Shown here one piece after another: positions 17,484-23,744 of a stretch of DNA of 64,000 bases. The first letter of the stretch is position 1. Each line of letters begins with the position of its first letter. Position numbers and translations under genes: made by a program. Origin of the DNA: Cereibacter sphaeroides (GTDB lineage: Bacteria; Pseudomonadota; Alphaproteobacteria; Rhodobacterales; Rhodobacteraceae). Below the pieces are notes generated by a model, which was given only the letters and a program-made list of their open reading frames with translations, did no database searches and was not told the origin of the DNA. Where the stretch lies: positions 1,178,001-1,242,000 of the forward strand of contig QFQS01000001.1 of the NCBI GenBank assembly GCA_003243455.1. The letters are read 5' to 3'.

Positions 17484-18227
17484 ATGGACGTGACCAAGGG
17501 CAAATATACGCCGCGGCTGGGCAGGGCCGCCATCGTTTTGACAGCGATCGTGAGCCTTTGGCCCGCCTTGCCGGCAGAGGCCGAATACAGCCTGCAGCAG
17601 TTGCAGACCATCGACCAGCTGGTCGCGAAGAAGAGATGGTCGAAACTGATGGCCTATGTGGCCGAGAATCCTTCGGTGATCGCAGGCAACGATCCGCTGG
17701 CGCAGGAGCTGCGCGGGTTTGTCGAGAAAAAACAGGCGGGCGGGTTCTCGTTTGCCTCGACCGGCAGTGCCATTGCCCGGGAGACCGAGCGGGAACGTGA
17801 CCGGATGTTCGAGGCCAATCCAAACCTGCGGACGGTGAAGGAGGCCCCCCCGGCACCTGCACCTGCACCTGCACCTACATCTGTATCTACGCCTGCACCA
17901 ACCCCCGACCAGCAGACACCTACGCCCGACCAGCAGACACCCAGCACCGACGGGCCCAGCACCGATGGACCCAGCACCGACGGGCCCAGCACCGACGGGC
18001 CCAGCACCGACGGGCCCAGCACCGACGGGCCCAGCACCGACGGACCCAGCACCGACGGACCCAGCACCGACGGGCCCAGCACCGACGGGCCCAGCACCGA
18101 TGGGCCCAGCACCGACGGGCCCAGCACCGATGGGCCCAGCACCGATGGACCCAGCACCGATGGGCCCAGCACCGACGGGCCCAGCACCGATGGACCCAGC
18201 ACCGATGGGCCCAGCACCGATGGTTGA
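17484..18227 (+). CDS. Exported protein with 19 C-terminal PSTDG repeats
   Basis: A 247-residue protein with ribosome site GAGGAGGAA (17476-17484). It starts with a signal peptide (GRAAIVLTAIVSLWPALPAEAE) and a small charged domain including QQLQTIDQLVAKKRWSKLM, followed by a Pro/Ala linker, two TPDQQ units and then 19 perfect PSTDG pentapeptides running to the stop. The repeat tail is probably an extended, surface-exposed or wall-crossing linker. It follows the membrane protein gene by 53 bp and may be co-transcribed. No family recognised for the folded part. Confidence 0.6.
   Translation: MDVTKGKYTPRLGRAAIVLTAIVSLWPALPAEAEYSLQQLQTIDQLVAKKRWSKLMAYVAENPSVIAGNDPLAQELRGFVEKKQAGGFSFASTGSAIARETERERDRMFEANPNLRTVKEAPPAPAPAPAPTSVSTPAPTPDQQTPTPDQQTPSTDGPSTDGPSTDGPSTDGPSTDGPSTDGPSTDGPSTDGPSTDGPSTDGPSTDGPSTDGPSTDGPSTDGPSTDGPSTDGPSTDGPSTDGPSTDG
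17940..18224 (+). repeat. 19 tandem copies of a 15-bp unit encoding PSTDG
   Basis: Unit CCCAGCACCGAYGGN occurs 19 times without interruption, ending directly at the stop codon. Copies differ only at the third positions of the Asp (GAC/GAT) and Gly (GGG/GGA/GGT) codons, so all variation is synonymous. The 15-bp period keeps the frame on gain or loss of copies. Confidence 0.97.
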
Positions 18228-18379
18228 CAGAGCTGATACCACCAGATCGACTATACCTTAGTCGGCTCCGCCAGAAAATTTGTTGATGTCCATCGTGGGT
18301 TTACCCCCGGTGCCATCTCGCTTGCATTGCCGAAGAAATCGCCCGACGGTATCCGCGATCAAACGGGGGAGATGGGCGG

Positions 18380-19519
18380 ATGATCGGGCTTCCGGCTGAG
18401 GGGCTTTTCGTCGGGCGGGTCTGGCGCGCGGGCGTGGGGCCGTCGGTGGTGGTGCTGCGCGAGGGGCAGGTTTACGACGTCACCTGTCGCGAAGCGCCCA
18501 CGATGCGGGATCTGCTGGAGCAGGCGGACATTCCCGCGTTTCTTGCCGGAATTGATGGCGAGAGGATCGGCACGCTCGACCAGATCGCCGCTGCCAGCGT
18601 CGAGCCGGACCCGGAGGTTACACGGCTGCTCGCCCCTTGCGATCTGGGGGCGGTCAAGGCCTGTGGCGTGACCTTTGCCGGATCCATGGTGGAGCGGGTG
18701 ATCGAAGAGCGCGCGGCGGGCGACCCTGCCCGCGCGCGGGCGATCCGCGAACGTGTGGCGGCGGTTATCGGCGACAGTTTGCGCGGGCTGAAGCCCGGAT
18801 CGGAGAAGGCCGCCGAAGTGAAGCGGCTGCTGATCGCCGAGGGCCTTTGGTCGCAGTATCTGGAAGTGGGCATAGGGCCGGACGCCGAGGTCTTTACCAA
18901 GGGCCAGCCGATGAGCGCGGTCGGCTGGGGGGCTAGCGTGGGCTTGCATCCCGTGTCGGCCTGGAACAACCCCGAGCCGGAAGTGGTGCTGGCGGTGTCG
19001 CCCACGGGGCGCATGGTGGGGGCGACGCTTGGCAATGACGTGAACCTGCGCGATGTCGAGGGGCGGTCCGCGCTGCTGCTGGGCAAGGCCAAGGACAACA
19101 ACGCCTCTGCCGCGATCGGGCCGTTCGTGCGGATTTTCGACGCGGGTTTCGGGCTGGAGCAGGTGCGCAGGCTGGAACTCGCGCTGCGGGTCGAGGGGAC
19201 GGATGGTTTCGTGCTGGAGGGGCGATCCTCGATGGCGGAGATCAGCCGCGATCCCGCCGATCTGGTGGCCCAGACCCGAGGGCGGCATCACCAGTATCCT
19301 GACGGGTTCTTCCTGTATCTGGGCACGCTGTTCGCGCCGGTGCAGGATCGCGATGCGCCGGGACAAGGCTTTACCCATCATGTGGGCGATGTGGTGACGA
19401 TAACCGCGCCCGAGCTTGGCACCCTGCGCAACACCGTCAGGCTTTCCACCGAAGCGCCGGAATGGACGTTCGGCACGGCCGCATTGATGCGCAACCTTGC
19501 GGGGCGCGGCCTGCTTTAG
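18380..19519 (+). CDS. xylX: 2-keto-3-deoxy-D-xylonate dehydratase-like protein (FAH superfamily, XylX-like)
   Basis: A 379-residue fumarylacetoacetate-hydrolase-fold protein. The stretches GLWSQYLEVGIGPDAEVFTK, WNNPEPEVVL, GNDVNLRDVEGRSALLLGKA, HHQYPDGFFLYLGTLFAP and NLAGRGLL match the Caulobacter-type XylX family from memory. XylX dehydrates 2-keto-3-deoxy-xylonate to 2-oxoglutarate semialdehyde in the Weimberg route. The semialdehyde could be finished by the dehydrogenase at 47836-49341. The gene is alone here, 152 bp after the repeat gene. Family sure; exact pentonate isomer inferred. Confidence 0.8.
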   Translation: MIGLPAEGLFVGRVWRAGVGPSVVVLREGQVYDVTCREAPTMRDLLEQADIPAFLAGIDGERIGTLDQIAAASVEPDPEVTRLLAPCDLGAVKACGVTFAGSMVERVIEERAAGDPARARAIRERVAAVIGDSLRGLKPGSEKAAEVKRLLIAEGLWSQYLEVGIGPDAEVFTKGQPMSAVGWGASVGLHPVSAWNNPEPEVVLAVSPTGRMVGATLGNDVNLRDVEGRSALLLGKAKDNNASAAIGPFVRIFDAGFGLEQVRRLELALRVEGTDGFVLEGRSSMAEISRDPADLVAQTRGRHHQYPDGFFLYLGTLFAPVQDRDAPGQGFTHHVGDVVTITAPELGTLRNTVRLSTEAPEWTFGTAALMRNLAGRGLL

Positions 19520-19571
19520 GCGCGCAACGCCTGCGATCCCATTGAATTGGCCAGAGTTTGCGCCCTGGGCT

Positions 19572-19597
19572 GGAACTTCACGCCCCTTCGGCGAGTT
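19572..19597 (+). promoter_or_regulatory. Candidate EcfG promoter of csbD-like gene
   Basis: GGAAC at 19572-19576 and GTT at 19595-19597 with an 18-nt spacer (equivalent to GGAAC-N19-TT, allowed for some rhizobial EcfG factors). It lies 34 bp before a CsbD-like stress gene start. Confidence 0.45.
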
Positions 19598-19630
19598 GTT
19601 CCCGCATCTGAGCAATCAGGAGGACGTCAG

Positions 19631-19828
19631 ATGAACTGGGATCAAGTTGCCGGCACATGGAAGCAATACATGGGCAAGGCGAAAGCCCAATGGGGCGAGA
19701 TCACCGACGACGAATGGACCAAGGCGGCAGGACGCCGCGACGAAATGGTGGGGCTGGTGCAAAAGCGCTATGGCCGCGCCAAGGACGAGGCCGAGCGTGA
19801 AGTCGACAAATGGCTTGCCGGTCTCTGA
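19631..19828 (+). CDS. CsbD-family stress protein
   Basis: A 65-residue, highly charged protein: MNWDQVAGTWKQYMGKAKAQ at the start, then WGEITDDEWTKAAGRRDEM. This is the standard CsbD/YjbJ pattern. The ATG follows an excellent ribosome site AGGAGG at 19618-19623; the in-frame extension upstream to 19547 has none. CsbD proteins are induced by general stress regulators in many bacteria, which suits the EcfG-type motif just upstream and the nearby phyR locus. Molecular role unknown. Confidence 0.9.
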   Translation: MNWDQVAGTWKQYMGKAKAQWGEITDDEWTKAAGRRDEMVGLVQKRYGRAKDEAEREVDKWLAGL

Positions 19829-19906
19829 GCTGACTGCGCGGGACCGGCCGGCCGCGGTCGGCCCCGCGAAAATCTTCACCGCGGTGATATGACAAAGGAG
19901 ACTGTC

Positions 19907-20080
19907 ATGCTGGGTTGGGCTGTAACATTCCTTGTAATCGCGCTGATCGCGGGGCTTCTGGGCTTTGGCGGCATTGCCGGCACCTCTGCCGGGATCGCGC
20001 AGGTTCTGTTCCTGGTATTCATCGTGCTGTTCGTGATCGCGATGATCGCGCGCGCAATGCGAGGACGCCCGCCGATCTGA
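19907..20080 (+). CDS. DUF1328-like small membrane protein
   Basis: A 57-residue protein, almost entirely hydrophobic, with two membrane segments: LGWAVTFLVIALIAGLLGFG and IAQVLFLVFIVLFVIAMI, with the GGIAGTSAGIAQ turn typical of DUF1328/YtjA. Ribosome site AAGGAG at 19895-19900 favours this ATG over the one at 19889. It lies 78 bp after csbD and is followed by a strong terminator, so it probably closes a two-gene stress unit. Function not known. Confidence 0.88.
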   Translation: MLGWAVTFLVIALIAGLLGFGGIAGTSAGIAQVLFLVFIVLFVIAMIARAMRGRPPI

Positions 20081-20100
20081 GCGGCGTCCAAGCGAAACAG

Positions 20101-20129
20101 AAACGGCCGCTGGAAACAGCGGCCGTTTT
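20101..20129 (+). terminator. Rho-independent terminator after the csbD/DUF1328 unit
   Basis: Perfect 12-bp stem (AAACGGCCGCTG / CAGCGGCCGTTT) with a GAAA tetraloop, followed by T. The A-run on the left arm also makes it usable in the opposite direction. Confidence 0.9.
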
Positions 20130-20144
20130 CGTTTGCGCGGGCGG

Positions 20145-20174
20145 ATATCCGGCCCGCAGGTGCGGGCCGGATAT
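20145..20174 (-). terminator. GC-rich hairpin after the PRC-barrel gene
   Basis: Fourteen-base inverted repeat ATATCCGGCCCGCA / TGCGGGCCGGATAT separated by 2 nt, starting 6 bp after the stop of the leftward PRC-barrel gene. It lacks a U-run. With the terminator at 20101-20129 it separates two converging units. Confidence 0.65.
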
Positions 20175-20179
20175 GGTCG

Positions 20180-21076
20180 TCAGCTTTGATATTCGGGCAT
20201 CGCCTTCAGCTGATCCTTGGTAAAGGGGACATAGACCCGCATTTCCTTGGTCTGGGCCGCTTCCATGATCTGGATATCGGCCACCGGCAGCGCGACCGGC
20301 TTTGCGCCGATCCCCAGGAAGCCGCCTACGTCGATCACCGCCTCGGTGACGCGGCCCTCTGCATTGACGACGACCTGCGAGACCGTGCCGATGGCCTTGT
20401 CGGTCGGATCATAGGCAGAAACGCCGGTCAGCTGCTCGGCGGTCAGCGTGTCGAGGTTCAGCGCAAGATAGCCGTCGCGTGCCATGGGAGCCGTCGCGGC
20501 ATTGTCCGCAGGAGCGGCTGCGATTTCTTCCCCGGCTGCGGTGGGTGCGGCGGCCGGATCGGTCATCGCCGCCGGATCGGTCGATGAGGCGTTGCCCAGC
20601 ACGCGCGCGCCAAAGGCCGGCGCGTTTTCCAGCACGCTGCGATCAGCGGTGATGACAAGGAAGAAGTCGTCGGAGTTGTCGGTCGTCGCGTCATCCTTCA
20701 CGAACTTGATCTGCGACATGTCCACGGCGACACGCCGTTCGCCGATGCCGAGGAAGCCGCCGATATCGACAAGAACGGCCTGAACCTGGCCGCTCTGGGT
20801 CAGAAGCACGTCGTTCACCTCGCCTACATCGCTCCAGTCGCCCTGGACCCCGCTATAGCCCATGGCGTCAGGCGTTGTGGCGGCTGCGTAAAGGCGCATG
20901 CCGATGAAGTCGGACGCCAGAATATCCCCCGGCATGGTTTCGGTGCGGAAAAGGCCGGTGCCGGCCTGCGTCGTCGTTTCGGTGACCGGCGCGGTGGTGG
21001 TCAGATCGGACGTCTGCGCCACGACGGGCGCTGCAAGCGCCGTGACGATTGCAGTGGTTATCATTAGGGTCTTCAT
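20180..21076 (-). CDS. Exported protein with two PRC-barrel domains
   Basis: A 298-residue protein with an N-terminal signal (KTLMITTAIVTALAAPVVAQ). Two PRC-barrel-type repeats follow: first WSDVGEVNDVLLTQSGQVQA with VDIGGFLGIGERRVAV, then AIGTVSQVVVNAEGRVTEAV with DVGGFLGIGAKPVALP, joined by an Ala-rich linker. The start is the ATG with AGGAGC 4 nt upstream; a 14-codon upstream extension is not needed. An EcfG-like promoter lies on the minus strand at 21127-21151. PRC-barrel proteins of this periplasmic type are common in stressed rhizobia and rhodobacters; exact role unknown. Confidence 0.82.
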   Translation of the reverse strand: MKTLMITTAIVTALAAPVVAQTSDLTTTAPVTETTTQAGTGLFRTETMPGDILASDFIGMRLYAAATTPDAMGYSGVQGDWSDVGEVNDVLLTQSGQVQAVLVDIGGFLGIGERRVAVDMSQIKFVKDDATTDNSDDFFLVITADRSVLENAPAFGARVLGNASSTDPAAMTDPAAAPTAAGEEIAAAPADNAATAPMARDGYLALNLDTLTAEQLTGVSAYDPTDKAIGTVSQVVVNAEGRVTEAVIDVGGFLGIGAKPVALPVADIQIMEAAQTKEMRVYVPFTKDQLKAMPEYQS

Positions 21077-21126
21077 GTCTAGCTCCTGATTTTCTGGAGG
21101 CGCGCGTGTTGCGCGCATGGTTGGTA

Positions 21127-21151
21127 AACAGGGCTAAGCGCTGGATGTTCC
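21127..21151 (-). promoter_or_regulatory. Candidate EcfG promoter of PRC-barrel gene
   Basis: On the minus strand GGAAC (21151-21147), a 17-nt spacer and GTT (21129-21127) match the EcfG consensus, 50 bp before the start codon. Confidence 0.55.
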
Positions 21152-21340
21152 AGCAAAAGCGCTTTGTCCGGCCGCGGCTTTGGTGGTGGCGTTCCGGTCG
21201 GCAGACCGGGTTACCGCCTGTGCCAGACGTTCAAGAAGCGGTTCGAATGCCGAGCCGTCATGTATACCTTCGGGCCGACCGTAGGCCTTGATCAGGTTGG
21301 CCTCGACCGGATGTTTCCCCGGGTCAAGCTTGCGTGACAT
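21134..21340 (-). CDS. Small hypothetical protein (68 aa)
   Basis: A 68-residue hydrophilic protein beginning MSRKLDPGKHPVEANLIKAY, with no signal or membrane segment. The start has a weak ribosome-like GGAA about 10 nt upstream. Its 3' end contains the EcfG-type promoter of the next gene. I do not recognise a family; codon use is compatible with a real gene, but a chance frame cannot be excluded. Confidence 0.45.
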   Translation of the reverse strand: MSRKLDPGKHPVEANLIKAYGRPEGIHDGSAFEPLLERLAQAVTRSADRNATTKAAAGQSAFAGTSSA

Positions 21341-21455
21341 GGTTTGTTCCGTTGCTGCGGCGACTGCTCTCGCCTGTCATGGGAACTCAACTGCCAAGGT
21401 GATCAGATGGTTCGAGAATAACGTCATTTTTATCGGTGTTTTGCCCCGGCGTTAC

Positions 21456-21482
21456 AAAAAGAGGCGCCCGATGGGGCGCCTC
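21456..21482 (-). terminator. Rho-independent terminator of the leftward exported-protein gene
   Basis: Nine-bp stem GAGGCGCCC / GGGCGCCTC with a 4-nt loop, followed on the minus strand by TTTTT. It lies 25 bp after the stop at 21508. Confidence 0.88.
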
Positions 21483-21507
21483 ATGATGGTCCGCATTTGT
21501 GACTGGA

Positions 21508-21999
21508 TCAATCGAGCCGCAGCACGACTGCATCGGCAAAGGCGTTGATCATCGCCGCATAGTATTCAGGGCTGTCGAAGAGAACCGCCGTGCGGTCCGT
21601 GCCGGTGGGCATCATTGAAAAGGCCTGATCAAAGCTGACCTTCATGTCATAGACGCCGACCTTGTTCGCACCATTGTCGCTGGTGACGCTGACCTGACCG
21701 GCAAGGCTCGATTCCTCGATGTTCGCTGCGGCCTCGAAGGAATTGGCGAGCGACAGCTCGTCAATGTCGACCGAGACCTTGGCGCCTTTTTCCTTGTCGA
21801 CGCGGTCGGTGACGCGGGCGACGATCGCATTTTCCAGATCGTCCGCCACGCGGGCCCAATAGGCTGCCGCCTGCTGGTTGGCCATGGCGGAGATGTCCGC
21901 GGTCACGTCGACTTCCTTGACCGTGGTTGCGGCAAGCGCGGGAACCGACGCCAGGCCAAAAGCGGCGATCACGGCGGCGGAAACTGTGTTGCGAAACAT
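21508..21999 (-). CDS. Hypothetical exported protein
   Basis: A 163-residue protein with a clear signal peptide (NTVSAAVIAAFGLASVPALA). The mature part is acidic and includes YWARVADDLENAIVARVTDR and DIDELSLANSF, suggesting a small alpha/beta periplasmic or lipocalin-like protein. No family recognised. It stands alone, with a terminator after it and a possible EcfG-type promoter before it, so it may be part of the stress regulon. Confidence 0.75.
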   Translation of the reverse strand: MFRNTVSAAVIAAFGLASVPALAATTVKEVDVTADISAMANQQAAAYWARVADDLENAIVARVTDRVDKEKGAKVSVDIDELSLANSFEAAANIEESSLAGQVSVTSDNGANKVGVYDMKVSFDQAFSMMPTGTDRTAVLFDSPEYYAAMINAFADAVVLRLD

Positions 22000-22053
22000 T
22001 GGTCTTACTCCCTTTTACCGAAACGGGCCTGCCCGGCCCGTCTGTGAGGAGTA

Positions 22054-22079
22054 AACGCTCTTTTCCAGAACCCGGTTCC
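22054..22079 (-). promoter_or_regulatory. Candidate EcfG promoter of the exported-protein gene at 21508-21999
   Basis: On the minus strand GGAAC (22079-22075), an 18-nt spacer and GTT (22056-22054), preceded by GC. It is 54 bp upstream of the ATG. The spacer is at the long end of the consensus. Confidence 0.45.
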
Positions 22080-22104
22080 CTGACCGGGTTGCGCTTGCCC
22101 CCGC

Positions 22105-22929
22105 TCAGGCGGGCGCGCGGTCTTTCATCAGCGTTTCAGTGGATGAGAAGAACATGGCCTGACTGACGGCGGAACGCACCTGATCCTCTGTATAGGGCTT
22201 GGTGATCAGGAAGGCAGGCTCGGGGCGCTGGCCGGTGAGAAGGCGTTCGGGGAAGGCGGTGATGAAGATGACCGGGATGTCGTCGAACTGCGCAAGGATA
22301 TCCGTAACTGCGTCGATGCCCGAGGATTTGTCGGCAAGCTGAATATCCGCAAGGATCAGGTCGGGCTTGTCGCGCGATGCCAGATCGACGGCGGCGGTGC
22401 GGGTGCGGGCGATGCCGGTGACGCGGTGGCCCATGTCGGTGACGATGCTCTGGATGTCCATGGCGATGATCGCCTCATCCTCGATCACCAGAATGGCGCC
22501 TGCGACGGAATCCAGCATTTCGCGTTTGGCGGCGTCGATCAGCGTGGCAACCTCGGCAGGTTCGATCTGCATGATCTGGGCGATCTCTTCCTGACGAAAA
22601 CCTTCGATGGCGTGCAGCAGCAGTGCTTCGCGCGAGTTGCCGGTCAGGCTGGCCATGTGATCCTGCGCCCGGCGCGACAGCACGGTATCGGCCTGGCCCA
22701 ATGGGGCACCTGCGCTGGACCAGACCAGATGAAACGCCCGGAACAATGCGATCTTTGCCGAGTTGTTTGAGGAAATCGCTTCGGGTTCCTCCAGCAGGGC
22801 TTCCAGGGTCGCCACCGCATAGCGGTCACCGGTATCCTGATTTCCAGTCAAGGCCCGGGCGTAGCGACGCAGGAAAGGAAGATTGGCGGCGACGGCCTGA
22901 ACGGGATCCGGAGCGGCATTGCTGGTCAT
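22105..22929 (-). CDS. phyR: PhyR general stress response regulator
   Basis: A 274-residue protein made of an N-terminal sigma-factor-like domain (about 1-138; FLRRYARALTGNQDTGDRYA, then the region-4-like EGFRQEEIAQIMQIEPAEVA) and a C-terminal receiver domain (145-265). The acidic pair is Glu150-Asp151, the phosphoacceptor Asp195 in LILADIQL and the switch region PVIFITAFPERLLTG (FATGUY type). When phosphorylated, PhyR sequesters the anti-sigma factor NepR and frees EcfG. It is divergent from nepR-ecfG across an 82-bp region with mirrored EcfG promoters, the classic arrangement. Confidence 0.97.
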   Translation of the reverse strand: MTSNAAPDPVQAVAANLPFLRRYARALTGNQDTGDRYAVATLEALLEEPEAISSNNSAKIALFRAFHLVWSSAGAPLGQADTVLSRRAQDHMASLTGNSREALLLHAIEGFRQEEIAQIMQIEPAEVATLIDAAKREMLDSVAGAILVIEDEAIIAMDIQSIVTDMGHRVTGIARTRTAAVDLASRDKPDLILADIQLADKSSGIDAVTDILAQFDDIPVIFITAFPERLLTGQRPEPAFLITKPYTEDQVRSAVSQAMFFSSTETLMKDRAPA

Positions 22930-22958
22930 GAATAAGTCCCCTGTTGGGTGTTTTCTAA

Positions 22959-22990
22959 GGAACCGAACGCTGTAATCTGCGTTTGGTTCC
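22959..22990. promoter_or_regulatory. Bidirectional EcfG promoter between phyR and nepR-ecfG
   Basis: A 32-bp near-perfect palindrome with arms GGAACCGAACGC and GCGTTTGGTTCC (11 of 12 positions match). Plus strand: GGAAC 22959-22963, 17-nt spacer, GTT 22981-22983, reading into nepR. Minus strand: GGAAC 22990-22986, 17-nt spacer, GTT 22968-22966, reading into phyR. Both -10 elements are preceded by C, as in the consensus CGTT. EcfG would thus switch on both its regulator and itself from overlapping, face-to-face promoters. Confidence 0.85.
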
Positions 22991-23011
22991 GCGATACGCG
23001 GGAATCAAGTT

Positions 23012-23191
23012 ATGAAAATGTGGCAAGGGATGAGTGGTCCGAGCATGGGTGATCCGAAAGATGCGGCCCGGCTAAAGGCCGAGATTGATGAAAACCTTAG
23101 AAAAATTTATCATGATCTGATCGACGAAGAAATTCCCGACAGGTTCAAGGAATTGCTGGAGCAACTTCGCAAGAAGGAGCCCAAGAAGTGA
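23012..23191 (+). CDS. nepR: NepR anti-sigma factor
   Basis: A 59-residue protein starting MKMWQGMSGPSMGDPKDAAR. The core LRKIYHDLIDEEIPDRFKEL matches the conserved NepR pattern (LRxxY, then PDRFxxLLxxL). NepR binds EcfG under normal conditions and PhyR-P under stress. Its stop TGA overlaps the GTG start of ecfG (GTGA at 23188-23191), so the two are coupled. An internal start at ATG 23030 or 23045 is possible. It is the first gene after the divergent EcfG promoter. Confidence 0.93.
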   Translation: MKMWQGMSGPSMGDPKDAARLKAEIDENLRKIYHDLIDEEIPDRFKELLEQLRKKEPKK

Positions 23192-23742
23192 GCGATCCCC
23201 GGGACGAGCTGCCGCTGCACCTGCCTGCGATGCGCGCCTTTGCCATCAGCCTGACGCGCGACGTGACATCGGCGGACGATCTGGTGCAGGACACTATCGT
23301 GAAGGCCTGGAGCAACTTCGACAAGTTCACGCCCGACAGCAACCTGCGGGCCTGGCTGTTCACCATCCTTCGCAACACATTCTATTCCGACCGCCGCAAG
23401 CGTCGGCGTGAGGTTCCCGATCCCGATGGCGCACATGCGGCGCGCCTTTTGGTGAAGCCGACGCACGACAGTCGACTGGCGATGAACGACTTCATGAAGG
23501 CTTTCAACGAGCTGACACCCGAGCACCGCGAGGTTCTCGTGCTGGTCGGTGCCTCGGGATTTTCCTATGAGGATGCGGCCCAGATGATGGGCGTGGCGGT
23601 GGGCACGGTGAAAAGCAGGGCCAACCGTGCGCGCTTACGGCTTTGCGAAATGCTCGGCCTGCGGGCGGGCGAGGATATCGTCGCCGAAATGGACGGTGCG
23701 ACCCGGGCAGTGATGAGCCAGTCCAGCACCCAGGCTGCGTAG
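23188..23742 (+). CDS. ecfG: EcfG-type RNA polymerase sigma factor
   Basis: A 184-residue ECF sigma factor with GTG start inside the nepR stop. Region 2: ISLTRDVTSADDLVQDTIVK and NLRAWLFTILRNTFYSDRRK. Region 4: LTPEHREVLVLVGASGFSYE and DAAQMMGVAVGTVKSRANRA. It has no C-terminal extension. Position after nepR and opposite phyR identifies it as the general stress sigma factor (EcfG/RpoE2/SigT). It is predicted to read the GGAAC-N17-GTT promoters seen here and so to activate its own operon. Confidence 0.95.
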   Translation: MSDPRDELPLHLPAMRAFAISLTRDVTSADDLVQDTIVKAWSNFDKFTPDSNLRAWLFTILRNTFYSDRRKRRREVPDPDGAHAARLLVKPTHDSRLAMNDFMKAFNELTPEHREVLVLVGASGFSYEDAAQMMGVAVGTVKSRANRARLRLCEMLGLRAGEDIVAEMDGATRAVMSQSSTQAA

Positions 23743-23744
23743 CC

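Noticed and set aside
15619..17874. A 751-codon open frame on the minus strand across two genes
   Set aside because: Composition is Arg/His/Cys-rich without any domain, no ribosome site, and it lies antisense to better-supported genes; high GC makes long antisense frames common.
17940..18224. CRISPR-like array
   Set aside because: Units are directly adjacent with no spacers and code PSTDG in frame with a gene.
17349..18242. A minus-strand frame encoding Gly/Ala/Val repeats over the tandem array
   Set aside because: It is the mirror of the 15-bp repeats; such an array has no stop in any frame. The plus-strand gene has a signal peptide and a strong ribosome site.
21400..21450. tRNA-like stretch around GGTTCGAGA
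   Set aside because: No cloverleaf arms or acceptor stem can be built around it.
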